From positions 1,201,001 to 1,265,000 of the forward strand of contig JAPDOI010000106.1 of assembly GCA_029168955.1 (NCBI GenBank): 64,000 nt of DNA, read 5' to 3'. Each line of letters starts with the position of its first letter. Within the stretch, counting starts at the first letter, position 1. The notes under the pieces were generated by a model. The model made no database searches, was not told the DNA's origin, and was given only the letters and a program-made list of their open reading frames with translations. Made by a program: the position numbers and the translations under genes. Source of the stretch: Aplectana chamaeleonis. Lineage: Eukaryota; Nematoda; Chromadorea; Rhabditida; Cosmocercidae. Below, one piece after another: positions 35,701 to 47,700 of the stretch.

Positions 35701-38700
35701 GGTGCCGAGTTCGTATCTTACACTCGGCACCAATCGCACTCATATATTGCATTCTTTGTCACTCCTTGGCGCGAACCCGGTGCACGTTTGTAGCTATTCA
35801 GCAGGGCCAAGAAGGATGACCTAAAAATAATAAGGGATTGCGATATAATTTGGGCCCTGAATGAAATACACTCTCCGAGCTTGGCAGTGGGTTTTAAATT
35901 TACAGTTTTTTTTTCGAAAATTCTCTCCCGAAAATGTCGAAAAAAATTCTCACGGGGACCTACAATACAGTTCACGGCAACGGAAAAAAGCGATTGTGCG
36001 TATTTCCACTAAGAATACTGCAGGTTGCAGATGTCGCGCCGTAATCGACGCTAGATTCGTAATTTTCTCTGACTTTTGAAGAAAAACGCAGGAAACGTTG
36101 AAAAACGGTAAGCTTCCCCCCACACACACGCACACAACATCAATACTTCTAAAGTCTCTATCATAGATACTTGCAGAACAACGGGAAAAAAATGAAAATA
36201 ACAGAAAAATTCATTTTCTTCTTGTAATTCCTGGGCGTTTCCATGGTAACACTTCTGGTATATTAGTAATGCTTGTGTATGGGAAAATACACCGTAGCGT
36301 TCCCGATGTTTCTTCTTTAAAATCCTGGAGAAAATTGCAATTTCGCTGTAGAATATGGCGTAACCACTACACTATGCCTACCGCACATTCGCTTTTTTCC
36401 ATCGCCCTGGGCTCTACGTCCAAAATTGGTTTGGTAAATCAGCATTTGAGCTCTGAGCAGAAAATCTTTGAAGTGGTCCCTAGCGCTATTAGGATTTGCA
36501 ACTGTTCTGATATCAGATTAGTGGAGGCTGGTTCAGGGAACCCACCATAGCGCCAATTACGCGACTAGTCACCTAGAGCTTTTACGGTGCTTCAGTTGCA
36601 ATCATGGTGCCTTGTGTACCTGGACTGTGGAGTTCCTAGTCCGTTGCGAGAACCTGCTTCTACTCTGGCATCATTTAGGCGATTCTCGGAGCCACTAAAG
36701 TCTGTCCGAATGGGACTGTCCGCCCATGCGGTTGGCGTGTGTTCCGAATGGCCGTCACCAGGGCATTTTTTGGACGAGCTCTTTTTCACGACTCGGAAAG
36801 AGCTGACTGGGATAACATTCACTTCTCGTCTGATATTCCTTTTGATCGAAGCACAGGTCCAAAAAATGCTTTCGCGACGGCCGATCAACACGCTCGCGGA
36901 CCGCATTGGCGGACAGACCTTACTAAATAGTGTTTTTTCTAGTTTATTACCGCTTCCAGACACTTTGTTTTCAAGATTTGGACAAATGTCGTAGAACATA
37001 GGTTTTGCCCAGTGTGTTACAGCGGTGAAAATGAGTAGATTGACAGTTAGGTGATGTATTGCGGAGCAATGATGCATGGCTCCGAGGTCTGATACGTGGG
37101 CCACCTGTTTGGCCATGATGAAATAGCCTTGAGTGTGTTTTGATTCCAATTATATAATACTACACTACTATTTTCACCTTTTATACTTTTCTTATTTCCT
37201 TGTTAACAAATCAGTTGATATAGCTGCTTTTTTGGAAGCCTTCAATTGTAAATGTTCTTGTTTCAGGTTCGAAAACTGGCGCATTTGTGAAGCCGATCCC
37301 GTCGCCGAGTTTCGCAAACCTCGCGAATCTCCCAAATGCGGCCGCCTATAGTCCGAGTTTCGGTCTACCGTTTATGATGCCGTGGATCATGGGGGTGAGT
37401 TGACGAGTTTCCTGAACTTGTTTTGAATTTCCTACGGTAGCTATGAGCATTTATCGGCGCAGCGGCTGAAGCTAATTGTCGTATTTTTGGTTTTGTCCGT
37501 GATTGGTGTGTTTGGGGGCCGTTTAAACGCTCTCTTCATCGGCTATTCTCTATTGTCTTATGAGGTGCGACAACACGGTCATTAGGCGATTATTAGCGCC
37601 TTTTTGATTGGTATTTTGGGCTGTAGGTGGCATACCGGATCCTGGGAGTCGATTGCTGCTAGTGAATGGGTTGGATGTAGGGGGTAGTTTGCTATATAGA
37701 CCCAGGGATTGTTTTGCGAAAACACCCTGAAGGCCTGAAGAGGGGGCCAACGATTTTGGTCTAGAAGCCTGACCTTGTTCGAATTTGGTTTATCCGGCTA
37801 AATGTATCCGGAATGTCGTATATTTGAAGAGCTAAAAAGCCAGTTGTGTTCAAGAATCTATATACTCGATATGTTGGAAATCGAAGAAGTCGTGGGGCGG
37901 GGGCTCTCGGTTTTCATATACCCGAAAAAGCCTATAATTGTGGAGGTGTGAGATCTCGAAAGCTTAACATCTCGTCCTAACTTGGAGAATAGGTTCATAG
38001 AGAAGTTCGAAGTCAGATCAATTTAAAAGCTCGATTTTTGAAAATATCAAATTCTGATCACATTTCAAAGTTCAAAAAACTTGCAGTGCAGACATAATCG
38101 GAGAATTGTATAGCGAATATACCCGATACTCTAAAAACTTAGAAACAGGTTTAGTTCGCAAAATTGGATACTTCAGAAGTTTGATTTGCGATCTCATTCT
38201 TTCAAGAGGTCAAAATGCTTTTTAATTTTTTTTAATCTATCAAAGTTGTGGTCACACACTTTTTCAAGAAGATTGTATGGTTGGGAATCTAGATTTTTTT
38301 GTAACTTTCTAATAAAGGCCTGAATTTGACGGAGATTCGTGTACATTTGGGTAAAGGAATACGTGAGATTTGTGTACTCTCGATAAATTCGTCAATCTCT
38401 GAATCGAGATGTATTCGAAAAGTTGTGCGTTTGAAGTTGAAGTTGCACGACTGTCATCAGAAGTTTCAGATATAGGGCTTTGAAAGATCTGATATGCGAC
38501 TAATCTGATTGCGTAGGATTTGAATATTTTTTTCCTTGGAAATCCATCCAAGTGATTTGAAATTCTCAAGATTCCAAATCCAACATACTGAGAAGCGCCA
38601 TTTTTTCATAATTTCGAACCGCAAAATCGTAAAAATTCGAAAGACTCAAAATCTTAATCACCAAAAATATCTCAAAACAGGAAAACCCGAGATCCAGGTC

Positions 38701-41700
38701 ATCAAAAAACTCTATTCTCGGATCTAACCGAGTACATAAGCGCCGAAAAAACACTATTTTGGATAAATTCGAAAACTTGTTCAGAGAAAAAAGTCAAATT
38801 CCAATGTTTCGAGATCCAAATCACTTTAAATACTTTTAAAGGAGAATGACTCGAAATCCCTGTTACCTAAAATACCTCAAAATCCGAATCACCGAAAATA
38901 TCGATAAATCTTATTATTCGAAATTTTGGTTTTTATACGATCTATGATAGTCTGTAAGTTCAAATTTTCAATGTCCCTTTTTGTGTGAAAAAGCGAAGGC
39001 ATGAGATTTGCATTTTGACTATTTGTGAAGTGGAATATTTGAAAAGCTGGGAATCGAAGTCCGATATCGAATGCTTGGCTTCACAAAAAAATTTTCGGAA
39101 GTAAAATATTTTTAAAAAAATTAAATAATAGTAGCAAGGGCCAGTAGGCCGTTGGCAAGGGTCTCGACGGAGTAACGACCCTCACCCTTCGCCTGTTTGC
39201 CTCTTTTCCGAAAAAAATCTGTGATTCTCTCGATAGGTTGGATAAAGGATACACTTTTTTTCTAGCATCATAGATTTTTGAATTGACATTTAAATTTTGC
39301 TTGCAAAATTTTCGCAAATTTGTTTTTTCGCGATTTTTTTTTCATGACTTTTTCCAATTTTCAATTTACTGATAACACATCTCACACAAAAATTTACGAC
39401 CCCCTCAAAATTTTTATTTTTCCCCAGAATCCACATCCCCCCGTTGGCGAGCTATCCAGTCCTGCTCGACTCTGAATAGTATTTTTCAAGCTCAAAACAT
39501 GTTCAACCCCAAAGCTCAGTTGGTTGTATTCGGAAAATGATATATTCCTCAGCAAGAGCGGCAATGTCAAAGTTTTTTATGGTGAAAAAAGTCTGTTTTC
39601 CTCAGTTTATGATTAGCTATAAGAGGCACGAAAGTGGGCAGAGCTTGTTCCAGCCATGGAGCTCCACTTTAACACTTAATGGACCGCGTTTCCACACCGC
39701 GCCTACGCTGAAAGCTCGATTTTTTCGTTTTAATTCGAGAAAAACGGATTCCTTCTAATTGTTGCTTTTATATCCTTGCGTAATATAACTTCCATAGCTG
39801 GTATGCAGATAATAAGCGCCATATATCTAATTTTGACATCGTCGTTTACAACCAAAATTCAGTTTAAAAACTCATCGAATTGATTGGCCGTGGAGCGCGC
39901 GGTCTCTTAAGTGTAAAGGCAATGTTCACGATAAAGACGGTCTTAGAGATTTCATCAGTCTTCACCAATGTACCCGGCCCCATCTCAAAAATGGCGTAAG
40001 AACGGCTAAAACGAGCTAGAGATAGCCCTATACGGCCCTCAAACTTGTATGCTCTATGCTCTACACGCCCACTTTTTTGTTGACCGTTGGGGAGAGTGGG
40101 CGGAGCGGGCATATCATAACCATGTCTAAGGGCCGTACAGAGCTATCTTTGGCTCGTTCTTAGCCGTTCTTTTACCATTTTTGTTGCAATGGATCCAGGG
40201 GAATTAAATTCTAGATTGAAACTCGAAGATTGTTTTGAACACTGTCTTTAACCTGGCTTCTGAAATGTCTCTAAAACTTAGAAGAACATTTTTTTCTTTT
40301 TCTATTGGACCACTCAAAAGTGACGAGATGTATTTCCAATGTATGTTTTTGTAGCTAAAGAGCTATAAGCAAAGTAAAAACATCAGATTTCTCGGAAATG
40401 TGAAGTTATCTTAGCCATCTCGAGCTCATGATTTCATTTCCTCCTCTAGGTCTGCTCTGATCGGGGGTAGTTTAATTACTTGTCGTCAAGTTGTCGGGCA
40501 AGAGTCTCGGCGGCGGCGTCGGCGGTTTTCCTTGAACGAGACGATTCGACAATTGTCAAATTGCGTCCACAATTTGTCGCGTGAGCGTTGACACGCGCGG
40601 CGAATTACTTGTCAGGCCGGCGGCCGGCCGGCTGTGTGTGGCTACGGTAGCCGGGGAGGGCTGAGCCGGGGAGGTAGAGAGAGGGTTTCATGTGGCGTCG
40701 ATTCGCAGCGGGGCGCGCTTTCTAATTGCGTCGTCGTCTTTCTCTGTTCTACAAAGGCCACACAGCAGCATGTGTCATAGAGAGGATACGGTCAATTGGG
40801 CCGAAGAATATAATTTGTTTGTCCCCGGATGTTGGCGGTCAAGTTGAGGAGGAGATGCGAGAGCGTTGGCTAGGTTGGCCATGGGATAATGATGGTGTGG
40901 GACTTTGCTGTTTGGGAGGAGTACAAGTGGCGGTCAGGCAGACAGGGATTAGCGCTTTTTTAATATATATAAACACTGCATCTTGGGATTCAAAAAAAAC
41001 CTGATCCTTAATCTGATCTTCTCTTTCGATAGTCCAAATTGACTGAAAATTGACATGAAAACATTCAATATGTTTTTCCGAACGGGTGTCGATGAATTTT
41101 CTGAGAATTATATTGTAAGGACACCTATGCTTTACCCATAAATGGCTAAAAGTTATCCTGAAGCCTGATTTGTCAATCGTTATACCCCGGTATAATCTTC
41201 CGCATTCTATAGGGAAGTGCGGAAGATTATACCTTGATGCGTCCCTATACCCGGGGTATAATCGCTGGAGAATCTGGCCTCTGGGTAACAGTAAGAAAGT
41301 CATTCGGAAGCGGTGATCATTCCCTATCTAATCCTCCCCACCTTGAGAGAAAACATGGGGGATCTCGAATTTATTGCTGAAATTCAGCTGAAATCTAGGG
41401 AACCGGGCATTTTTCTAGAGCTATTGCAAGGCAAGTCTCAAAGATAAAGTTTTCGAGTGCTTGCATTTATTCGTAAAATTTGGGTTCAGGAGTTCGAATA
41501 AAATATCACTCATTTGAAATTTTTATAAAATTCGTTTATCCCGGAGATTTGAATTGGGGCGATTTAGAGAAACTATTCGCTTGGACATCTCAAAAAGCGT
41601 TGTTCGAGTTTCTAATTAACGCAAAAGTGGCGTGAAATGCTCAGGCTTAGTGGCTTCCTACCAGGGTTTTGCGGAAAGAGACCTTTACTCGGAAACAGGA

Positions 41701-44700
41701 AAAGGAAGTTGAAAGGAAATTTTAGTTGGAAACGGAAAACGAGTAAGCCAAACTGGATTGGAAGGAGGGAAAAGAATACGAAAGTTTCGAAATTTTTGCG
41801 ATTCGTCACCAGCTCGTTTTCTTTGATTTTCCCCTCATTTTTTAAACTGTTATACGAAAAAGGGTGGAAGACGAAAACCAGAGAATTGGTAATTCAGCAC
41901 ATATTTTTTTCCTACCCAGCAGGTTTGCTCGTTATCAGTAAACCGTAGGTTGAGAGCAGGGTTTGGCCGGGTTTCCCTGTGCTTTAGACCTCTTTAGGTT
42001 ACTCTAGGGCTGGGATTCATGAACACAAACCATGGGCTACAGTTGGGTTTGTCCCCAAAAACTACATGCTATTCTCCCAGCTAACCCAACTGTAGCCTAT
42101 GGTTTGCTGTTCATAAAGCCATTCTTTACCGCTGGGAAATTTTCCGCATATTGGATTCTTCTTTGAAAAAAAGAAAATTGTAAGCCATAAAAATCATTTT
42201 TTGACCCAAGAAGTGTTCAAAAGCTTTTTTAGCTCAAAGAGCTGCCAACAACAGTTTTTCAAAGTTTTGGAAGTGGTCTGGCAGAAGCCATTAGACAGTT
42301 TCTCTGCCAAAAAAAGAAGAGCAGAAGCGGGATGCGTGTGGGAAGGTTCCCAAGGGTAACTGCACAGAAGCCGTTTTGCGTTGTTTATTGTTGCGCTTTA
42401 TGGATATGCTAAATGGTTAGCGTGGCGCCTGATGTGATATAACTCTCAGGGATTCTGTTCTTATACGGTATATGGCGGCGATTACGTGATTCCTAGATCA
42501 ATTTCGTTGATATCGTGTATTAGTTACCCAACGTGTATGCAACCCACGAGATCTGAACTGCCTCCAGTGGGCGCAATATAGGGGAAACTCGTGGCCACGC
42601 CTTCAGAAGAGAAATTGAGGTCAAACTGTCTAGGTTGTGTTAAGTTTCGTGCTGTCCATGATGGGAAAGAAAGAAACTGAAGCAGCTTATCCGCGGGCCT
42701 CTCCCCTTAAATTTGGAGGATTTTTCAAAAAAAATTTCAGTCCAGAAAATTCGTTTAAAATAATAAAAATAATACTACAATTTATATTAAAAATAATATT
42801 AATATTTAATTTTCATTGATTTCAGCAACCGTATGGTATGGGTATGCGAGCGCCGATGTCGCCGTCATTCGTGCCGTGTGTGATGCCGGCGGCGTTGAGT
42901 CCGCACAACATGGAGATGTATCGTCAGATGATGATGATGAATGGCCCATGCAGTCCCCTCTACGGCAGTATGGCAGCTGCCGGAATGAAAATGGACGTGC
43001 CGCTGGCGGCCAGCATGCGGTCCAACAATCCCCTTAATCAAGTGGGTGATTCTCGAATTTAGCCAAACTTTTTTGTCCTTGGGGATGTCCTTTTCGATTT
43101 TTTTTTTGGGTGTTTTGGCTGAATAGCATGTGAATTTGCTAGGTAAAGTGGTCTTGAAGAGGTGTGGCATTTTAAGGAAGATCCATTTTTTTCTTCAAAG
43201 GACCTTATTGGAAGAACCTTTATTATGGTTTAGAGTAATCTGAATGCCGAAATAGAGGTCTATGACCTTTGCATGGGCAGAGAGTTCAATTAAAATATTT
43301 TCTTAAACCATCGGCTCTTATCGTTAATGAATCTGGTGTCCTAAAATTCAGATTTCTCCATGTTTATTACCTGGGTTAAGTTTCAGATGAACCAGATGCG
43401 GTTACCCTTCGTGGGTTCGCCCATCACGTCCATGGCTAACAACATGTCCACAGACGGGTTGCGGAGGACGCGGGAAGGAAAGGTTAAGAAGGTGCGACTT
43501 TCCTTCGCTGATTTGTACCTTTTTAAAAATGAGGCTTTTTGAAAATTTTAGAAAATTATTTATTTTCTCCAGGAAGACCATATAAAAAAGCCGTTGAATG
43601 CCTTCATGTGGTTTATGAAAGAGAATCGGCCGAAACTTATGGAAGAACTCGGATATAAGGAGAAGCAGAGTGCCGAATTGAATAAAGAGCTTGGAAAGCG
43701 GTGGCATGATTTGGCCAAGGAGGAACAGCAAAAGTGAGACTTTCGTTTTCCTCAAATTTTTATTAGAGGAATATTTGTTCGTTTCAGGTACTTCGACATG
43801 GCTCGGGCAGACCGTGAAGAGCACAAGGCAAAGTATCCCGGTTGGTCAGCTCGAGAGAATTACGCGGTCCATAAGAGGAAGAAGAAGAGGCGTGACAAGA
43901 GCGAAGGTAGGTTGTGGAAACGCTGTCGACAAGTGAAAGTGAAAGAAGGGAGCAAGTGGATCCCAATAAGCCTGAATTTGAGGGAAAAAACGATTCTTGA
44001 GTCGATAGACATTTTTTTTTTGGGGGGGGGAGGGTCCTGTGGCTTTAATCGCTTTTGACCGCCATTCTGGTCCAAAGTGATAGATGACCGGACCAGAACC
44101 TCGGTTCTTGTAAGGCGTATTCTATCCTGTTTTGAGTGATAACCCGGTTAGAGTGAGAGCTAGCCGGCTAACAAGCCGATTCATGTCGAGTGGATGGTTT
44201 GTGTGCTCTGCCGCGAAGATCTCGTCATTAGCTCTGTACAGTATGTCGGTTGGAGTTCTCGTCCTGAGCTAAATAAACACGAAATCTGAGCTACGGTAAT
44301 TCCGGTGTTCGAGGGTGAGTGGAGGGGTTGCGGGGGACGAGTGGGAAATGCGATAATTGTGCGTGGACTCATCAAGCATGGGAAAAGTTTCTCGGCTAGC
44401 ATTATATATTGCATATATTTAGACCATTGAAGGTTGTTGATGGCGTTGGGGCAATACGATGTTTCAGGGGATCATTTGGGGGTCTCTTTCTTGGGCTTGA
44501 AGCTGAAAAAAATCATCAAAATTTCGAAGGGACCCAAAATTGCCCAACTTCAGAGATTGTGCTGAGGAGGACTACGTTGTTTTCAACAGAAACTGTTGGG
44601 GAAGCTGACCTTTGTGATATTAGCATCGTAAATAAAACCGCCAACATTGATGTTGAAGCCGAAAAACCGCCTACAGAGCAAGCCGACGAGGTATGATGGG

Positions 44701-47700
44701 CGTGTTGGTTCTTCCTCGCTGATGTATTAAGATATAAGAATAAGAGAGGCTGTATGCGCTAACCAACCGCAAAGCTCATCAGTATCACTAACCAATAACG
44801 AGACGGAAACAACACGCCCTCCTAAATTCATCGGCGTGCCCTGTCACCGGTATTTCGGCTTCAATGGCAACTTTCGTGGGCTCTTTAAAGTACAGAAATG
44901 GTTTTCCTGAACATTTCGTCTTTTAAAACATCGTTTGCGCTAAAAACCACTTTTCATTTTCAGGCTCAGTTTCAGGATTGAGCCCGTTAGATCACGCCAA
45001 TGAAGTTTTGTGTGTCGAAAACGTAGGGTTCTGAAGTTGGCGTGTTAGAAAATCAGGACACGCCAACAGTGCTCACCAGTCATCTAGCACGAGCAGCTGA
45101 TGCGCCATTTCAGGCTCCAACGATTCAGTTCTGAAAGCTCTTGTCTCGAAAAATACCAGCATCCAAACTTGCTTATTAAAAGCTTTTATTCTTCAAAGGC
45201 AGTGTCCACGATAAAATCAGTCTGCGAGTTTTCACCTCAAATCGAGAGGTTTGAGCCCTATTTATCCAGAAACGTTGAAAAATCGGCTAAGAACGAGCCC
45301 TTTACGGCCCTAATTTGAGTTTCCCGCTCACGCAACGCCCACTCCCTCAACGGCTGCCGATAAAGTTTTTGAAGTGGGCGTTGCGGTTTAAGGGAGTGGG
45401 CGTTGCGTGAGGGGAACAATCAAGTTGAGGGCCGTATAAGGCTCTTTTGGGATTGTTCCAAGCCGATTCTTAAAAATTAATGAAGTTGGACTGGGACCTC
45501 TTGATTTCCGGTGAAAAGTCGGAGACTGATTTTATTGTGGACAGTACCGTCAAGTTTTTTTTTTGATGAGAGAAAGACAAAAGAACTCCACTCACCTAAT
45601 AATAAAGCGCAGAACTGCTTCCGACGTTTAGAGAAAAAGGTTTGACGTATTGCAGCTGAAACACCGGAATTGACAGAGGGGTGGGAAAGAAGTGGATCTG
45701 GAAGGCTTTGAAACGAGTTTTTTTTTCGAAAGCTGGGGGTGCTGTGGGGCTTTTTCGCTGCTATCCTGCACTTCAACGGCTTGCTTGCCCGAAAACAAAA
45801 CATTAACCTTAATTCCGAAAAGCTATGGACGCGAAACTTCAGGGGAGCCCCAAGGCTCAAAAAAAAATTTGGTCGGGTTATAATCTAGTGGGATATTTAA
45901 CTGAACACGAATATGAAGTCCCTTTTCAGGTTTTTGGACCCTTTCAGTAGGTCACTATTGGCAGAGGTAGACATAATGTCCGTGTTCTTACCGTAAATCG
46001 CAGATGTGCCTCTGATTCGTGTTTAGCACCAGAATTTATCCCCACTCTAGACGAAGGTTGGGCGAAAATTCTTCGATTCTTTGGGTAAATATATCGTCTG
46101 GAGCTTCTAACTACTTGGGGTCTAGGCTTAGGAGCAAACCACTCGCAGTTTTTCTTGTGGTAGCATGGACCTCCTTACAAGGTGATTAATTCTGCTGACT
46201 CGGACATCGCCAAAAAGGCTTCAATTGTGGGGTTGCTTCAAGGGTTTCGTATTCTGTCTCAAAGATCGTTTCGAAGTTGACCTAGTTCTAGACAACCTCA
46301 AGTGGATCGAGAGGAGTTTTTTTATGCAGAAATTAGCAACCGAAAATCAGAAATTAGTGTTGCACCAAAAACGTGTCAGTGGGTGCCGCGTGTCCATTTG
46401 TCAACTGAAGACCAGAAAAAGAGTGGGTTGTTGCTGGTTAGGACACGGACAAAGAGAGAGAACCGTGTGCGGTGGTGATAGGCTTGCGTAAGAAGTGTGA
46501 AAATTAATGACCATGCGTTCTTCCCCAATGCTGATATCAGGACGTGTCGTTTCAGATGTGGGAGACATGAAGAAGTGCCGAGCGCGATTCGGAATCGCAA
46601 ATACCGATCAGTGGTGCAAATTCTGTAAACGAAAGAAGAAGTGCATGTACTCAACGTACGATCCGACGGACACGATGTCAGAAGAGCATGGCGATCGGAG
46701 TAAGTTTGATTTTTTTGAGGAAAAATGGATGTTGCAACATAGAAATATCGCGCAAAGTTTTGACACAAATTAAGGACCGAAATGGGCGGAGTCATTGATG
46801 CTGTTGTCTAGAGTGTGGTCCTAGCATGGATTACGAGTAGCGTGGAAGAGTGGTAATATTCCTAGTGCGCAGCCCAAATTTTCACTCTAAAATTGGCTCA
46901 AAAAATCGCTGCCGAAAACACGTGTTAATGTGTTGCTTGGCGCATCGTAGAAACAACTTCGCTATGGGGATCGCCATGTGGACCTCGGAGTTTATGAGTA
47001 ATCAGTAAAGTTTTATCTTACGATATGGCAAGGAATGCCTGTTTACTTTCTGTCCGAATGCGAGAAAACATTGAAAACTTAATTCACACGAAAAAAAAAT
47101 CATGACAAATCTCCGAAATACGTATACACACTAAATCCCATTGAAAAATTCGGATGCGTGAACGCCTCGCGTCATGTGGCGCATCGTAGGAACGGTTTGT
47201 TTGGTACCTCAAATCGAAATAGTTCATTAGAGTTGCATTCCATGACACGTGAGCGTGCGTCTACTCACTGTAGTCAGACATTTTCCATCCGGAACTCGCT
47301 CATAAGCGCGAGCTTTTGGGTTTAGCAGTGCAAAGCCTTTAGATTTTGGTCCTACGACACGCCAGTGTACGTTTGTTGGCAGAAATTTTTCATGGGGAAT
47401 TCACTACAAATGTGCTCTGGGATTCAACGTGGCGAAGACAGTTAAAGCCTGGTGGAATGATACTGTACGCGCACGCGGTCGGCGTGCGTGTCGAGTGGCC
47501 GTACCAGAGGCATGTTTTGGACGAGCCTTACCACGGCTGCAAACAGCTGATTGGTATATTATTTACTGTTGATCTAGTGTCCCTACTAATTAGTTCGAAA
47601 GTCCGAGAGGTGCTTTCGCTGATTAGTCCACGCGCGCGTCTAGCGCGTGGGCGGACTGTCGTAATCGGACGGATTCTAGTTGGATTTGTGTCCTAAGGAA

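Larger units (their letters stand above)
17714..37266 (+). other. pop-1 intron 1 (19.6 kb)
   Basis: Bounded by GTTAGT and TTTCAG. It contains at least eleven foldback or MITE copies, a mariner remnant and several GC-rich, apparently unique patches (listed separately). The remainder is AT-rich with T-runs. No further pop-1 exon was found, and none is required by reading phase. Confidence 0.8.
37395..42825 (+). other. pop-1 intron 2 (5.4 kb)
   Basis: Between GTGAGT and ATTTCAG. From about 37930 to 39400 it is AT-rich with short degenerate motifs (AAATCT, TTCGAAA, CTCAAAAT). It also holds a MITE at 39913-40251, a GC-rich patch at 40440-40960 and two small palindromes (41180-41262, 42015-42116). 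Confidence 0.75.
43907..46555 (+). other. pop-1 intron 6 (2.6 kb)
   Basis: Separates the HMG box from the C-clamp exon. It contains a possible alternative terminal exon (44554-44696) and one foldback MITE (45193-45552). The rest shows no recognisable feature. Confidence 0.75.

Noticed and set aside
36592..37149. 185-codon minus-strand open frame
   Set aside because: Its core is MITE Q copy 2; the same peptide words recur in other copies because the DNA is repeated.
45477..45860. 127-codon minus-strand open frame in pop-1 intron 6
   Set aside because: Overlaps the end of MITE P copy 5 and has no domain or start context.
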